A stretch of DNA of 58,500 nt from Neocallimastix lanati (nom. inval.) (lineage: Eukaryota > Neocallimastigomycota > Neocallimastigomycetes > Neocallimastigales > Neocallimastigaceae). The DNA lies in NCBI GenBank assembly GCA_016946835.1, contig JACVTC010000041.1:981501-1040000 (forward strand). The letters run 5' to 3'. A program made the position numbers and the translations under genes. The notes beneath the pieces were generated by a model, which did not search any database, was not told where the DNA came from, and worked only from the letters and a program-made list of their open reading frames with translations. Below, piece by piece: positions 43,367-58,275 of this stretch (its first letter is position 1; each line of letters starts with the position of its first letter).

Positions 43367-46300
43367 ATATACATATTATTTGTAATCTAAAAGTATTTAA
43401 TATTAATAATCAATAAATTCTAATAGAAACATAATAATGTAAAGTTATTTCGTATATATTGTATATGTATAATTTTATATATAGTCTTATGTAACTAAAT
43501 TTATTAATTAATTATTAATAATTCTTTTTTATTAATGTATAAAATAGTGAATAAATATTAATTTTCAATAAAATATTTTGTCATTATAATTAACAAATTA
43601 CAATTTAATGAATATTATTTTAAAGTATTATTTCTAAATATATTATGCATTTACATTTGTTATTATTAAAATTTATTTACAAATTATAATAATCTAAATC
43701 ATCTATATAAATAATTTTATTAAATAATAAATTTTCATTTCAAAATTTTATCTATATTATTAACAATTTTAAATATATAATTGTTAATTTCTATATTAAG
43801 TATATAACATTAATATTATAAAACAAAAATTCATAAAAAATTAATTATAAAAAAATGTTAAATTCATAGAAATAAAAACATAAAAAAAAATTATATATAT
43901 AATTTATAATATCATTCCAATTTTATGTTATATCATTTAATTATTAAATTTAATCTTAGAATAGAAATATTATATGTTTGTTTAAAAAATATTTATATTA
44001 AAAATATTTAATTTATTATCATGTACAATTATTTTATAAATAATATATTTTTAATTGTTTCAAAAAAAATTTATATTAAAAAGTTACAACAAATTTTTTT
44101 TAAATAATTTTATAATTTTATATATTTATTTTTTAATATAGTAATAGTTAACTTTTAAAATTATTTTTAACTTTATTCGTAAAAAATTTATATATTTAAT
44201 TTTTTTAAAAAACTAAAAATTATTAATAGCATTAATAATATTTTCAATTATAAATATACCAATTTTGACTAATTAATAATAAATCATCAAAATATTCAAT
44301 AATTAAATAATTGAATATTTTATAGGGAAAAAATGAACAAATTTATTATTTAATCAAATAAGAAATTCTTTATTCAATTACACAATTGAAAATTAATTAT
44401 TATTTATTTATTTAATCTTATTTATTTATTTTATTATTGTAATTATTAATATTATTATTATAACATTATTTACTATTATTCTTTTTTTTGCATTATATAT
44501 CTTATGTATTATTAGTATATTTAACAAATATTTGTAGATATACTAATAATTACAAAAAATAAATATTTATATATCTACTGTATATTTTTTAATTAAATTA
44601 TTTGTAACTATTTATTCAAACTTATATTCTTTATTTATGATTATAATTGATATTGAACTATTAATAAAAATCTTTATAATTTTAATTTTATTTTAAACTA
44701 TTTAATTTTAAAATACGAGAAGATTCCATAAAAACAACTTATATTAATAAAATCTATAGTCCTTATCAATCAGTCATAATAACAAATTTAATATATATAT
44801 TTGTATCAGATCTAATATTACTAAATACATAAATTTTAATTCTATAAAAATATGAAATAATCTAAAACTTTTACATATTACTAATTGTTGACGTTGCAAC
44901 AAATATCTTTAATTAATTATAGAAAATACAATATAAAGGTTTAAAATGATTTATTACTATATTTAAATTATTATTTAAATATTTAAATTATTCATTGATA
45001 AAATAAATTCAAAATAAAAATAATTGATTATAATTACATGTATCAATAGAATCAATTAAATACATTATTTCATTATTTCTATTACTATGTATTAAATAAA
45101 TAAAGTACTGAATTTAAAATTGTAGAAGAAGTATTAAAAAAATATATGGATCACTAATCAATATTTATTAATAACTTTATTACTTTGAGCTTTTTTTTTT
45201 TTTTTTTTTTTTTTATTTTTTAAATTTAAAAAAAAAAAAATGTTTTTAATAAAAATAATATTTTTATAATGGAGATTAATATTTAATTATAATAAAATTG
45301 ATTAAAAAATTAATTTAGTAATAATAAATTTATAAATATACATATCGAATTTAATAATAATTAAATTAAATATTACAAACTGTAATTTCAATATTTTTGT
45401 TTATACTTAAAAAAATAATAATAATAATAAAAATTTTTAGAATCATTTATTTAAAAAAAAATAATAAAATAAAATAAAATTTAATATTTAATAAAATTTA
45501 GCTTATTAAAATTCGATATAAACGCATTTCATATATAATGATAAATTAGATATAATTAATATAAATTTTATGTATTGTGACATCAATTTTTAAAGTAAAA
45601 TGAATAATAAAAAAACAAAGATAAAATTATTATAAAATACAGAAAAAAAATATTAATTAACTATTAAAAAATTAAAGTGTTTTATAATTGATATTTATAT
45701 TAATGAATAAAAGCATTTTATACGATAAAATCATATAAAATGCTTGAATTTGAGTAATTCTAATTTAATTATCATATATTGTTATTTCTTCATTAATAAT
45801 AAAATAAAAAATAAAAAGACACATATAAAATTAAATCATTAACAACAAAAAGTTACATTAAAATACTGACTTTAATAACAAGTTTTAATATCAAGTATTT
45901 ATAGCTATTAAATTTATTATTAATTATTTATATATATCATTTATTTAATGATAATAAATTAATAATTTAACTTTGTCATATTTATTAAGATATATAATAT
46001 ATTCTAATATATTCTAAACAAAATATTAATTGTCAATTTTTTTTTTTTTTTGCTATATTTAAAAATTTTTAAATATAAAAATTTTTTATCAAAAATCCTA
46101 TATGCAACTTTTTTTATATAAATTACATACAAAAAAACTTTTATACTTTAAATATTGAATCCTATAACAATCTTTTCCAAATTTCTAAAGTTTATAATAT
46201 TAAAAAATAAAAATAAAAATAAAAATAGATCACGTTTTATTTCATTTATTTCATGTTTAATATTATCAATTATCAATAGAATTAGAGTTACACACATATA

Positions 46301-49300
46301 TTACATATATATTCTTTATATATAAATAAAATTTTTAATAATATTAAGGTTTAAATGAAAATCTATGACTTGTCAACTACAGAATTATAATATATTATTT
46401 ATATAATGTAATATATGATATATTATCTTAAATATATATATAATATATATATTTGTATTTATTTATTATTTGTTAACCTATAAAGAAAGTATTCTCAAAT
46501 TCGATTTTCATATAGAGTATCTTTAAGAAAAAAAAATTAGTAAAAAAGTATAATTTTTAATAATATTAAAACAATAAATTAATACTTTTTAAGATTAATA
46601 AATAATTTTTCATAATAAAAGCTTATTAATTAATAAATATTAAAAAAATGATCCCATCAAAAGTCTTCCTAAATATTAATTTTGCCCTAAAATGGTCCTA
46701 ATTAAAATTTTTAAATAATTATTATAAATAAAGAAAAATAATAATAAACGATATATTCAAAATATGTACAATTCATAAATAATAAAATAGGTATTTTTAT
46801 TTGTACTTTTATATTTTATGTTATAATCTTTATTACTTCATATTTAATTTTTTATGAAATAAAAAATTAAAAATATCGGATTAAATATAATTAAAAAAAT
46901 ACAATATAATTTAACTACTCAATAATGGTATAAAAATAATTAAATCTATTAAGAACACAAAAATATTAATATATTTGGAATTATCAATATATCATTAATA
47001 AATAATTATTAAAATAAAGTAAAAAATAAAAATGTTGAATATTTATATTAATTTTATTTTTATAAATTATTAATGTTTAGTTTTAAAAATAATTCTCCTT
47101 TAAGAAAATAAAAGTTAAAAAACTAAAATTTAATAAAAATATTAATAACATTTATTTTTATATATAAATATGCATATTAACCAATATTTGGGTATTTTTA
47201 TTATTTTTCAATATAACAATTTTAATAAATATAATAATTGTTTTGCTATTATGAGTGGTAAATTATTAAATTTCTTAAACTAATATTATATTTACAAAAT
47301 TGTTTTGCTATAAAAAGTGGTAAATTATATGATTTTTCAGTAAAGTTAGATTATGGACTATAAGTCTTAACCTTTAGTTATTTTATTAATATTATTATAT
47401 CATAATACTAAAAATAAATACTTTTTAATAAACTTCATTAAAACGAACCACAATAGATAAATTTTTTTTTAAAAAAAATTTTTTTGTGAAAAAATATATA
47501 GTATAAATAATAATATATTTAAATATTTGAATAAAATAATTAAAAAAAAATAAAGAAATACTCAGTATATATATAATGATTATTTTTATTTTTTTTTTTT
47601 TCTAGACAATTTCGGTCATAATAAATGATATAAACAAATTTTTTTTACAAAAAAAAAAAAAAAAATAAATATAAATATAAATAAATAAATGATAAAAAAA
47701 TTATAAATGATAAATTAAAAATAATAATTAGAAAATTTTTTTTAAGTGGATATTTTATAAGATTAAATTTAATTATTAAATTAGTTCATTATAATTAATT
47801 TATTCATTATAATCTCAAATATTAATATTAAATTGTATCATCAATAAAAATAAATTTTTTTTCATTTATTTTTATTATTTGTCTTTCTCTTTTATCTATT
47901 CTTCATTTTATTTTATTTCAATTTTTTTTATTCTTTAATTATTCATTTGATTTTAAGGGGTTAATGTGACGACTTTTTATTATATTTTTATATAATAAAA
48001 GTCAAATAAGTAAGTTAGTTAATTAAACTAAAGATAGAAGAAATGAAAAAAGAAATATTATATTTCTTCATATGCTAATTTATTGTAATATCATGATATT
48101 ATTTTTATATTTGTTGAACATTGTAAATTATTTAAAGTTAAAAAAAAAATGGATGATCTTTTTTGAAAGTCATTATTTTACTAGTAATAATGATACTATT
48201 ATTTATGTTGTATCATTATTATTCATTCGACAAAAGGTTTACCAAATAAAGAAAGTCACGTGTAATTCTAAGCCTTATTCTTTAAAATAAAAAAAAAGAT
48301 CGGAATTATATTAATATAGTATTATCTTCTGAATAATAATATTTTTTATAGCTACACCTAAATAATCATTTTTTCTGTGTTTTATTTAGATTTCTGTCCT
48401 CCCCACCTGATGATTATATTACATTACATTCAATTATATTACAATATATACCAAAACATAATAAACGAATATTAAAATATATTACTATATATTCTAAAAT
48501 ATTATTTTCTATGTTATTATTTCAAAATTTTTTACATTATTGTATTATATATTATGATACAATGATACATATATTATTTATATATATCCCATGTATTAAT
48601 ATATATCATTGACAATTTTATTTTTCTCATAATAAAAAAAAAGAAAGAACTAATAATAAAGTTTTAATTTAAATTATAAATTATTAAAAATAATATTATA
48701 TATATAATTAAATATATTATAATATATAAACTTTAAATTACAAAATATTGATTATATATTATAGACTAGGAAATAAAGTTTTTTTTACTTTATTTTTATT
48801 TAGAATTTTTAAAATTACTTTCTATTAATATAAATAACAAATACTAATATAATTATAATTATATAATATATATCATAATAATTAAAGGTAATTATAACAT
48901 TCATTATTATATTTAATATTTACATTTAAAATTATTAATATTTTTTAATTAATATTAAAATTATTATATATAATATAACAATTTTTATTATAATATATTA
49001 AATAATGAATTTATGATTTTAATTTTAATTTTAATTTTAATTTTAAAATTTAAATTTATTTTTAACCATTTTTTTTTTAAATAAATATAAAAAATTTTTT
49101 ATTAATTTTTTTTTCTTTTTTTTTTTCTCTTCTTTATAATTATTTTATAAAAATACTAAAGAAAACAATTGTTATATATAAAAATATATATTTAAGAATA
49201 GTGATTAAGTAGTATTTTTTTTTTTTCAAAAAAAAAAAAAAAAAAAAACAAGATAAAATAGTTTAAAACTTGTATATATGTAAATATCTGTTAATAATAA

Positions 49301-50111
49301 AAATATATTTAATAATAAATTTATAAATTGAGTTTAGTAAAGATATAAAAAAAAACACTAATTTATTTTTTGAATTTTATATTATTCTAATTATTGTATA
49401 CTATATTTTATATATTGTATATTAAAAATAGATATTTTAATAATATATTAATCAATATATAATATATTATTATTATTTTTTTTAAAACATTATACTTATC
49501 ATTAATGTTTTAAAAATATATTTCAATATCTATTGAAAATTTTATTCAAAAATAATAACTGGAATGTATTAAATCAATTTACCATAGAAGTTAAATAATT
49601 TTTTTTTTTTTTTTTTAATTTTTTTTTTCTTATTTTTTTATTTTTTTCCTTTTTCCTTTTTTATTCTTTTTTATTCTTTTTTATTTTTCGTATACTGGTT
49701 TTAGTTTTTTAAATCGTTTTTTTTCATCATATTCAAACATTTTACTATTTATTTTTTTCGTATTATTTTTTCATCTCTTATATATATATATTTTTTTTTA
49801 TTTGGAGAAAGTTTGGTAAAAACTTATAAAAAAAATAATAAAAACAAACAAAAGATAAAAAACAAATAAAAATAGAAACTCATTAAAATAAATTGATATT
49901 GGACAATATTTTTTTATTTAATAAATTATCAAAATCTGAGGATAATTATAAATAAAAAATAATAAACTATACACATAGAAAGCGCATTTCATTATATTAT
50001 AAAAACATAATTATTTATCATATATTAAACAATATTCTTTTCCTTATTTGCTAAAATAAAAAAGAGTATAAAATACGATAATATTTTTTTTTTATCTTTA
50101 TTTTTAATAAA
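43367..50111. other. Very long gene-free A/T-rich region
   Basis: Nearly 6.8 kb with no sustained frame beyond chance in such DNA. Visible structure: a 76-bp-spaced duplication of TTGTTTTGCTAT-AGTGGTAAATTA at about 47239 and 47303; a hairpin at 47971-48003 with 14-bp arms (GACTTTTATTATAT, one bulge) and a TTTT loop; T and A tracts. A 72-codon frame at 48072-48290 has no recognisable content. The last few hundred bases would include the promoter of the cyclin gene. Confidence 0.65.
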
Positions 50112-52109
50112 ATGGGTAATAATTCATTATTTATGGAATATTCTTATAATCATATATATAATAAAGATAAATTGTATTATATTCCATACCAAAGAAGAAC
50201 TATACCTTTTGTATCACCTGAAATATTATATAATATAAATAACAATAGTAATAATTATATTAATAACAATAATATTAATTACTATATAGCAAAGAAAAAT
50301 ATTAATGATAATTTAAAAAAAAATATTAATGATAATTTAAACAAAAAAAATAATTTACCTTTTGAAATTATAAGCAATAAAAATTATAATATTAATAATA
50401 ACAGTAATAATCAATGCTTAAAGAAAGATCTTAAAAATATAGTAAAAAATAAAAATTTAAGTTATAATAATAAAATAAGTAAAACTCCTAGTGTTCAACC
50501 TTCAAAATCATTACAAAGTACATCTGAAAGTGAATTTAAAAAGAACCTTAATGATTCAAATTTTAATAATAAAAGTGAATCATTAAATAATATAAATTTT
50601 AGTAATCTTAATACTGTATATTTTTTATCAAGTGAAGGTAATAGAGAAAATAATAACAAAATGAAGACACCAACTTCACTTATTCCAAATTTTAATTTAG
50701 AAAATTTTAGCCTTAATGACCCACTAGTATCTACAACATATGTATCTCCAGTATATTACACATCTCCAATGCCAATAACATCAACTACCCATGCTACTGC
50801 TAATATGAACATGAATAGAAATAGTTTAAGTAATAATACTTCAACAATTTTAAATTCATGTTATTGTAATGATAATGAGCAATATTTAATCAATGATAGT
50901 AATACCATTACTTATATTGTTAATTCTAGTTTAGGACAAAATGAAAAAATTGTTAATACCCCAAATAAATCTGCATCTCTTATTAATAAAATTTCTTCTT
51001 CAACAAATTCATCAAGTATGAATAATTTAAGAAGTAATAATACCCAAATTAAAAGTTTATTACCAATAGAATATTATACTAATAATTTTAATCATGGAAA
51101 TATTTTAATGAATTCTAATGAAATAGTTAGCACGACAACTACTAATAATGTTAACTCTACTTCAAATACAATAAATGATACCCAAATTATTAGTTCCGCA
51201 ACTATTCTTAGTAAAAATAATAAATCTCCACATGTACTTCCTATAGGAAGTTCGACAAAATCAAATTATACTACTATTGAACAAGAAAAAATTAGAAGAC
51301 CAATGATGTATTCCACGACTACTAGTAGCGCTAATGTCATGAATATATCTCCAGTAATAAGTAATATTCTTACTAGTCATTCTGCTAGTACTACTGCTGG
51401 TACTAATAAAACTCAAAGTACTGAAAATTTAAGTGCATCTTCTACTTCATCTACTACTTCATCATCTACTATTTCTATTTTATCATCAGCGTCATCACCT
51501 AAGAATAATCATATTTTAAAGGATAGTGGACTTACTTGTTCGCCAGAGTCAACTCACTTTCATGATGCAATGAGCAAAAAATCCAAGCCTCAGAAAAAGA
51601 AGTCTTCAACAAGTCTTTGTGATAAATCAGGAATTATAGGATTTGCAGCTGAAATATTAACATCTGTATTACCAACCTCTAGCAATAATTTAAAACACCC
51701 AAAAACTAGATATTTACCAGAATTGTATCCATTTATTAAGAAAATTGCTCGCAAATGCAAAATTGATATTAGAACTTTTTTGTATGCCTTAGTTTATTCT
51801 CAAAGATTTGGTGAGGCACTTCTTTCAAATCATAAAGAAGCAGTTGGTGAGTATGGTACAAATCATCGTATTTTCCTTGCATCTATTCTCCTTGCTTATC
51901 AATATCAAATTAATCATGGCATGAAAGTAAATTTTAAACTTGATGCTAAAAAACTTTCAAAATATACCGATGGTGTATGGACTGAAAAAGAAGTTGAAAT
52001 GATGTGTAAAGCTTTGTTATCTACAGAAAATTTCATTTTAGATATTGATGATAATGTTGTAAAGGAGTTTGTAGAAACACATAAAACTGATTTATGTTGG
52101 TACTCATGA
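50112..52109 (+). CDS. Cyclin-box protein with a long disordered N-terminus
   Basis: Single-exon gene of 665 codons. Residues 1 to about 520 are low-complexity (Asn, Ser, Thr), with Asn-rich runs and dense Ser/Thr clusters that could be phosphorylated. The C-terminal part (about 533-655) has a cyclin-type helical fold signature: LPELYPFIKKIARKCKIDIR, TFLYALVYSQRF, then NHRIFLASILLAYQY and YTDGVWTEKEVEMMCKALL. In fungi this resembles the Pho80/Pcl group of cyclins, which partner Pho85-like kinases, but subgroup assignment is inference. Start: the first ATG after an A-rich leader (AATAAAATGGG), with no upstream in-frame ATG nearby. The stop is followed by a poly-A run. Confidence 0.85.
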   Translation: MGNNSLFMEYSYNHIYNKDKLYYIPYQRRTIPFVSPEILYNINNNSNNYINNNNINYYIAKKNINDNLKKNINDNLNKKNNLPFEIISNKNYNINNNSNNQCLKKDLKNIVKNKNLSYNNKISKTPSVQPSKSLQSTSESEFKKNLNDSNFNNKSESLNNINFSNLNTVYFLSSEGNRENNNKMKTPTSLIPNFNLENFSLNDPLVSTTYVSPVYYTSPMPITSTTHATANMNMNRNSLSNNTSTILNSCYCNDNEQYLINDSNTITYIVNSSLGQNEKIVNTPNKSASLINKISSSTNSSSMNNLRSNNTQIKSLLPIEYYTNNFNHGNILMNSNEIVSTTTTNNVNSTSNTINDTQIISSATILSKNNKSPHVLPIGSSTKSNYTTIEQEKIRRPMMYSTTTSSANVMNISPVISNILTSHSASTTAGTNKTQSTENLSASSTSSTTSSSTISILSSASSPKNNHILKDSGLTCSPESTHFHDAMSKKSKPQKKKSSTSLCDKSGIIGFAAEILTSVLPTSSNNLKHPKTRYLPELYPFIKKIARKCKIDIRTFLYALVYSQRFGEALLSNHKEAVGEYGTNHRIFLASILLAYQYQINHGMKVNFKLDAKKLSKYTDGVWTEKEVEMMCKALLSTENFILDIDDNVVKEFVETHKTDLCWYS

Positions 52110-52345
52110 AATAATTATAAATAATTATTTAAAAAAAAAAAAAAAAAATTACAATATAATTTGTAATTTAATTCTTAATTGTTTCCTTCTTAAAAACAAT
52201 AAAAAAATTATAATAATCTATAAGATTATTATTATTTTAATTATATAGATTGTTTAAACAAACAGACAAACAAACAAACAAACAAAAAAAAAAATTGATG
52301 GATATTATTAATTATTAATATAAAATATATTTATAATATATATAT

Positions 52346-52388
<43 letters not shown>

Positions 52389-52485
52389 AAATCAACGTTA
52401 GTTATAATATAAAGAAAAATATAAATTTTTCTTATTGTATTTATTTGTATTTATTTATTCATAAAAACTCCTTATTAATAACGGA

Positions 52486-52532
<47 letters not shown>

Positions 52533-52648
52533 GGTTTGAAATTATTTTAATAATATGTAATAATATATAATTTTTATTATATACTTTTATTTATTATTAA
52601 ATTATGCATTTATTAATTACTCTCAATTTTATATATCATTAGCTATAT

Positions 52649-52685
<37 letters not shown>

Positions 52686-54366
52686 AATAATATGGTTATG
52701 CTAATTTTTAATAATTATACTTATTCATATATATTCATTATATATATTAACCTTTAAAAAATAAAAAAAAAAATTAATAAAAAAAAGTATTAATATAAAG
52801 AAAACATATATATTAACTTTTATTAAAATTATTTAATAAAAGTTTATTTATTTATTTTTATTTTTTTTTAAAAAAAATAATTATATTTGATTAATATAAT
52901 TAACATTATATTTGATTAAAATATTTTATATACACATAAAAAAAACTTATCAAAACGTAATTGGAAAGAAGGAATGATTAATTTTAATTTAATTAATATT
53001 ATAGTATAAATGGTTTAAATTGTTTAGAGATAAATAATTAAGGACATATCACCTTCTATGGGATTCACTGTGGGAAGGCCATCTTAATTCTCATGGTACC
53101 GAGAGTGATGGTAAAAAATCCAAACATTAAGCAATGAATGTTTTTAGTACAAATGCTTATTGCAGTTGTTTGTAATCGATATTATTAAGTTATTAATTAA
53201 CTTTGATAAAAAATAGTATAATTTTTCTTCCATTTATCTTTTTTCCTTTTTTCCTTTTTTCATATTTTCATTTTTTTTTTTTTTTTTTTTTTATTTATTA
53301 TTTCTTCATGTATGAATTATTCATATATAGTACTATAATATTATATTTATCATATATATTTTTTCAATTTCTTCTTTTTTGGATGTTTTCATATTCGTTC
53401 CATTTCATGAACTTTTTTAAATTTTTTAATATACTTTTGATATTTAATGTCCTTGACACTTTTTTGCTATATTGTCAGAGATCCCATACAAAATAATTTA
53501 AAATATATTATCCTAAATATTTAAGGGAAATATAATTGAGTGCTAATTCTTTGTGTGAAATGGATGCATTCTTGCATTCTAACAATAAATATAATATTAA
53601 TATATTATTAAACCTAGCGTGAAAGGGGTTACCTAATTTAATATAATCATAATACAAACTTTAATGATGAAAGGTATAATAAAATAATAAACGTTATCAT
53701 GAGTTATATACAAATAGATGATTCTTATCCATCTGCAAATTATACTTATCGATTGCAAAGTATTTAGGAAATAATAATTATTAAATCATCTATCATTAAT
53801 ATTTTAATAATGAGAAAATTTAAATATATAAAATCTTTTTTGAAATTCGAATTTTTGGGGGAGGGGAAATAGGCAACATAAAATAAAGAATATAAAGTGT
53901 TAAAGGAAAGTTATTAAATTAATTATTTGTGCCAATTATTTTAAAATCATATTTATTTTGAAAATGAATAAAAATAGCCTAATAGAGAAAAATTAATAAA
54001 AATTAACCCATAAGAAGAAATTAATTGAAATATTGAAGTTAATAAACATTAAATTCCTGACTCTTAACATATATATTTATAGATATGATTTTAATTTAAA
54101 ATTTTATATTATTTTATTTATTATACTATTTTTTATTTATTTATTTATTAATTTTTTTATTTTTATTTTTTTTTTTTTTTTATTAAATGAAAGTGAATAT
54201 TTTTTTTTTCTTAATATTAAAAGTTATATTGTAAAAAAGAATCAATTTTATTAATACAATATTATCATTAATATCTATAAACTAATTAATAATAAACAAA
54301 TATATAATTTTTTTATAATTTTTAAAATATTATTATATATACATATATAAAAGAATATAAAAGAAT
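52110..54366. other. Gene-free region with repeats and one G/C-richer patch
   Basis: Holds an (AAAC)n array at 52257-52285 and three A tracts of 28-44 bases. A patch at about 53041-53130 (ATGGGATTCACTGTGGGAAG, GGTACCGAGAGTGATGG) and a weaker one at 53520-53640 (TAGCGTGAAAGGGGTTACC) have unusually balanced composition. Neither folds as a tRNA by eye nor shows a long frame. Frames at 53203-53496 and 54033-54254 are Phe/Ile/Leu-rich artefacts of T tracts. Confidence 0.6.
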
Positions 54367-54625
54367 ATGAAAACATATTTAGAAAATTTTGAATCATATG
54401 GGATTAGTGTTGGTGGAAACTCCAATGAACCTTCAAAAGAAGATAGAATTTTAGTTATTGATGACCTTATAAAATATGTTAGAAGTAATTATTCAAAATA
54501 TAAAACTTCTGTATTTGGTGATACAAAACCCCCAAATCCAGAAGCAATTATAACTGGAATTTTAAACGATGAATCAGCTAATTATAAATTATATGGAGGT
54601 ATATGAACATTTCTATATTAAATTT

Positions 54626-54664
<39 letters not shown>

Positions 54665-56759
54665 TTTTTTTCTTTTCTTTTCTTTTCTTTTTTCTTTTTT
54701 CTTTTTTTTTTTTTAAAAAAAAAATAAGTAATAATTAATATATAAATTTTTTAAATTAAAGGTAAAAAAATATATATATATTCATTAAATATATTTAATA
54801 GATATATATATTAAATTAATTTAAAGTAAATTACTGATTTATTGGAAAATAAAAGAAAATTATTAATATCATTGTTTTTTTAACACAAGAACATAATAAT
54901 TATTAAAATAAATTAAAGCTAGTTATATGAATGAAATTTAATTTATTTGGAAAATTTTCCAATATTAATTAATATAAACTCAAATAAATTTTTATTAAAC
55001 ATTTTAATATATTAAAAATGAACTATAATTATATAAAGTACAAAAATACTAATTGCAAATGTATTTCTTCAAATTATAAAATATATATATATATATAATT
55101 ATATTATGATAAATATTCAAAATTCAAAATGATAAAAAATATTTATTAGTTTTTGATGGTCATTGTGGAAGTATCGCAAGTTCTTTCTTAAAACAACGTT
55201 TTCCATTTGAATTATGTGCATTACCAGATTTTAAAGCAGGAAATTATAAAGAAGCATTAATTAAAACTTACACAAATTTACATAAAGAGTTACTATCTTG
55301 CTCAAAATATACACCTGAATTATTTGATTGCTTGTTCTGGTATATGCAATAAATATTCAATATATATACAATTTATTACATATATATATAATAATTTTGG
55401 AAAAATGAAAAATAAAATTGAAAAATAAATTACATTTAATTAATTATTATAAAATTTATTTTATTTATTATTATATTATCTTAAATATTAATAAAATATT
55501 TATCATCATGATTACAACTTTAATAAAGTTCTGGCTCAACAGCTTCTGTAGTTTTAGTTACCCCAACTTTTACATATTTTGCCTTTCTTGGTGATAGTCC
55601 AATTATTACATGGAAGAATAAAGCAGTAGAACCAGACTTTGTAAATAAATATTGAAAATTGATAAAATAATAATATTAATAATAATAATATAATTATATA
55701 ATTATATATATATATTGTTATTATTATTATTATTATTAATGGTATTTTATATAATTAATCTTATATATATATAATAAATTCAATATTTATTCAATTATAA
55801 ATGTAATATTTTAATTACTGTATATAAATATATCAAAATTAAAAAATATATAGCCATTTAATGAACATAGTATTGATAATTTCAAATTACATAATAAAAT
55901 TATTGAATCAAATATCTTCTTTTCAGTATATTTGGAAGATGAAAATGAACAGCCATATCAAATTCTTGCTGCAGGTGATAAAACGAGAGTTGAAATTCTT
56001 GAACGTATGAAAAAAAGTTATAAAAAACCAGAAGCTTTACCCTTAAATAAATGTCAATACCCTATGGATGCTTTAATAGAAAAGGAAGATCAACGAGTAA
56101 GTTCAAACATTTATCCCGATGATATTCGTTTAGGATTTTCAAAATTAAATGTTCTTGGTAGTATTGGTGATAGTATTTATGATCCAAAAATATTCAATGT
56201 TTTAATTGATGAAATAGAACATTACCGTAAGGAACGTGCTAGAGCTTATGATACATTAATGAAAAATTTATTATCTAATAAATCAGTGGATGATGCACTT
56301 ATTGATTCAAGAAGATTTAGATTTGAGTTTGAAAGATCTAATATAACCCTGGAAGAATTAAAAGAAATTTCACCGATAAATTATACTTATGATAATATTA
56401 GATCTTATATAGTTAAGCAGGATAGATGGGATAAACTATTAAAGAAACATATTAGACTTCCTGAATCCTTTGATGCCTCTTCCCTTCTTTGCTCTGCTCT
56501 CATGAATTTCCATCCACAACATAAATTAAAAGCGCCAGGATTAAAAAGACAACCAGATATTATTACCGTACTTAACAGTGATTTAAAACTTTTTGTTTTA
56601 GCCACGGATGGGGTCATAAAATATTATAATACTTTTAAGAATAAATATAATGATATTATTATTAAGAATCATAATGATTTAAAAAATATGTCTAGATTAC
56701 TTTTAGAGTATATGAGTTTTCTTGGTGATGATCGTTCTGTTGTTTGTTGTCACTATTAA
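54367..56759 (+). CDS. Divergent PPM/PP2C-type protein phosphatase
   Basis: Metal-dependent Ser/Thr phosphatase. Exons 54367-54598, 55150-55339, 55529-55640 and 55854-56759 join in frame to give 479 residues. Family landmarks in order: EDRILV near residue 26; KLYGVFDGHCG (75-84, usually DGHGG); SGSTASVVLV (142-151); FLGDSPI (160-166, usually VGDSRA); a weak SRAFGD-like segment (LGSIGDS near 283); LATDGV (427-432, usually LASDGL); and GDDRSVV (469-475). The aspartates expected to bind metal (D80, D163, D430, D470) are all present, so it could be active. Between about 290 and 415, where typical members have a short loop, there is an extra charged, mostly helical stretch of about 125 residues. 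The substrate is unknown. Confidence 0.9.
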
Positions 56760-56770
56760 ATAAATAAATT

Positions 56771-56815
<45 letters not shown>

Positions 56816-57060
56816 CATAGTAATGTGCATGACATTATCAATGAAAGTATACATATATCTATATATTTTAGAAAAAATAAAGATAAAATAAAATAAAAAA
56901 AAAAATAAAAAAAAATAAAAAATAAAAAATAAAAAAAAAAAAAAAAATAAAAAATAAAAAATAAAAAAATTAAAAATAAAAAAAAAAATAATAATAATAA
57001 TAATAATAATTTGATATTTTTTTCTTTACATTATTTATTTATAAATAAAAAATATTTAAT
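56760..57060. repeat. (TA)n and A-rich repeats
   Basis: A (TA)n run at 56779-56811, then AAAAT-type and A-rich repeats to about 56990 and an (AAT) run to 57010. No gene is visible. Confidence 0.85.
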
Positions 57061-58275
57061 TTATTTCCATATTCAGTTCCATCTTTACATTCCCAATTTA
57101 ATAAATATTCTTTTCCTTGAACATTCAATCCATTTTCCACTAAAAATTTTACAATAGTTTTTTTGTCTATAATAATAGGCCTCAGTTAACGCATGCTGAA
57201 TATCCACTCCATGTTCCACTAAACATTTTACAATATTATTATATCCATTTCTACATGCTTCTGATAAAACCTCTATATTTCTTTGAACATCGGCTCCATT
57301 TTCCACTAAATATTTTACAATAGTTTCATGTCCATTTTCACATGCCCATTATAAAGCATCTTCATTTCCTTGAACGACTGCTCCATGTTATACTAAGGAT
57401 TTTACAAGTGGTTTCAGTTCCATTTTTACATGCCCATTTTAAAGCGTATTTATTTCCTTGAACATTTAATCCACGATCCACGAAACATTTTATAATGGTT
57501 TCATATCCAAATTCACATGCCCATTTTAAAATATTTTTCATCCCTTAGAATTATCTGCTCCATGTTCCACTAAATATTTTACAAAGGTTTCATGTCCCGT
57601 TTTATACAATGCTGTTAAAGCCTCTTTATTTCCTTGAACATCGGCTCCATGTTCCACTAAATATTTAACAATATTATCATGTCCACTTTCACACGCCTAT
57701 TCTAAAGCATTACCATTTCCTTGAACATCTGCTCCATGTTCCACTAAATATTTTACAATAGTTTCATGTCCATTGTAACCTACATCTACTAAAGCCCCAT
57801 TATTTCCTTTGAACATCTACTCCCTGTTCCACAAAATATTTTACTAGAGTTTCATGTCCATTTAAACATGCATATTCTAAAGCATCTTTAATTCCTTTGA
57901 ACATCTACTCCCTTGTTCCACAAAATATTTTACTAGAGTTTCATGTCCATTTAAACATGCATATTCTAAAGCATCTTTAATTCCTTTGAACATCTACTCC
58001 CTTGTTCCACAAAATATTTTACTAGAGTTTCATGTCCATTTTTTACATGCCTCTGTTAAAGCATCGTTATCTAGTTGAATTCTATATTCCACTATAAATT
58101 TTACTGTAATTTCACATCCATTTTTACATGCATCACATAAATCAATGAAATTTTCTTTTCTTATTTTTTAATTATAATATCTATATTTTTTATCTAAAGG
58201 CGACAGTTTTATTTGTTTTAAGGATACGTCAATATTAGTTAGTTTTCTTCCATATTTACAACAATAATAATACAT
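57061..58275 (-). pseudogene. Broken ankyrin-like repeat gene with 29-residue units
   Basis: Read on the minus strand, at least 11 units spaced 87-89 bp apart repeat a pattern like NKDALEYACLNGHETLVKYF-VEQGVDVQ, an ankyrin-type helix-turn-helix shortened to 29 residues. The 5' end (58275 downwards) reads MYYYCCKYGRKLTNIDVSLK, an in-frame TAA near 58166, then KENFIDLCDACKNGCEITVK. Many units have lost or gained one base (88 or 89 instead of 87), so the frame shifts repeatedly. Two consecutive units near 57901-58070 are almost identical, pointing to recent unit duplication after or during decay. The family works in protein binding; this copy cannot give a full product. It is unrelated in unit type to the ankyrin relic at 16440-17990. 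Confidence 0.85.
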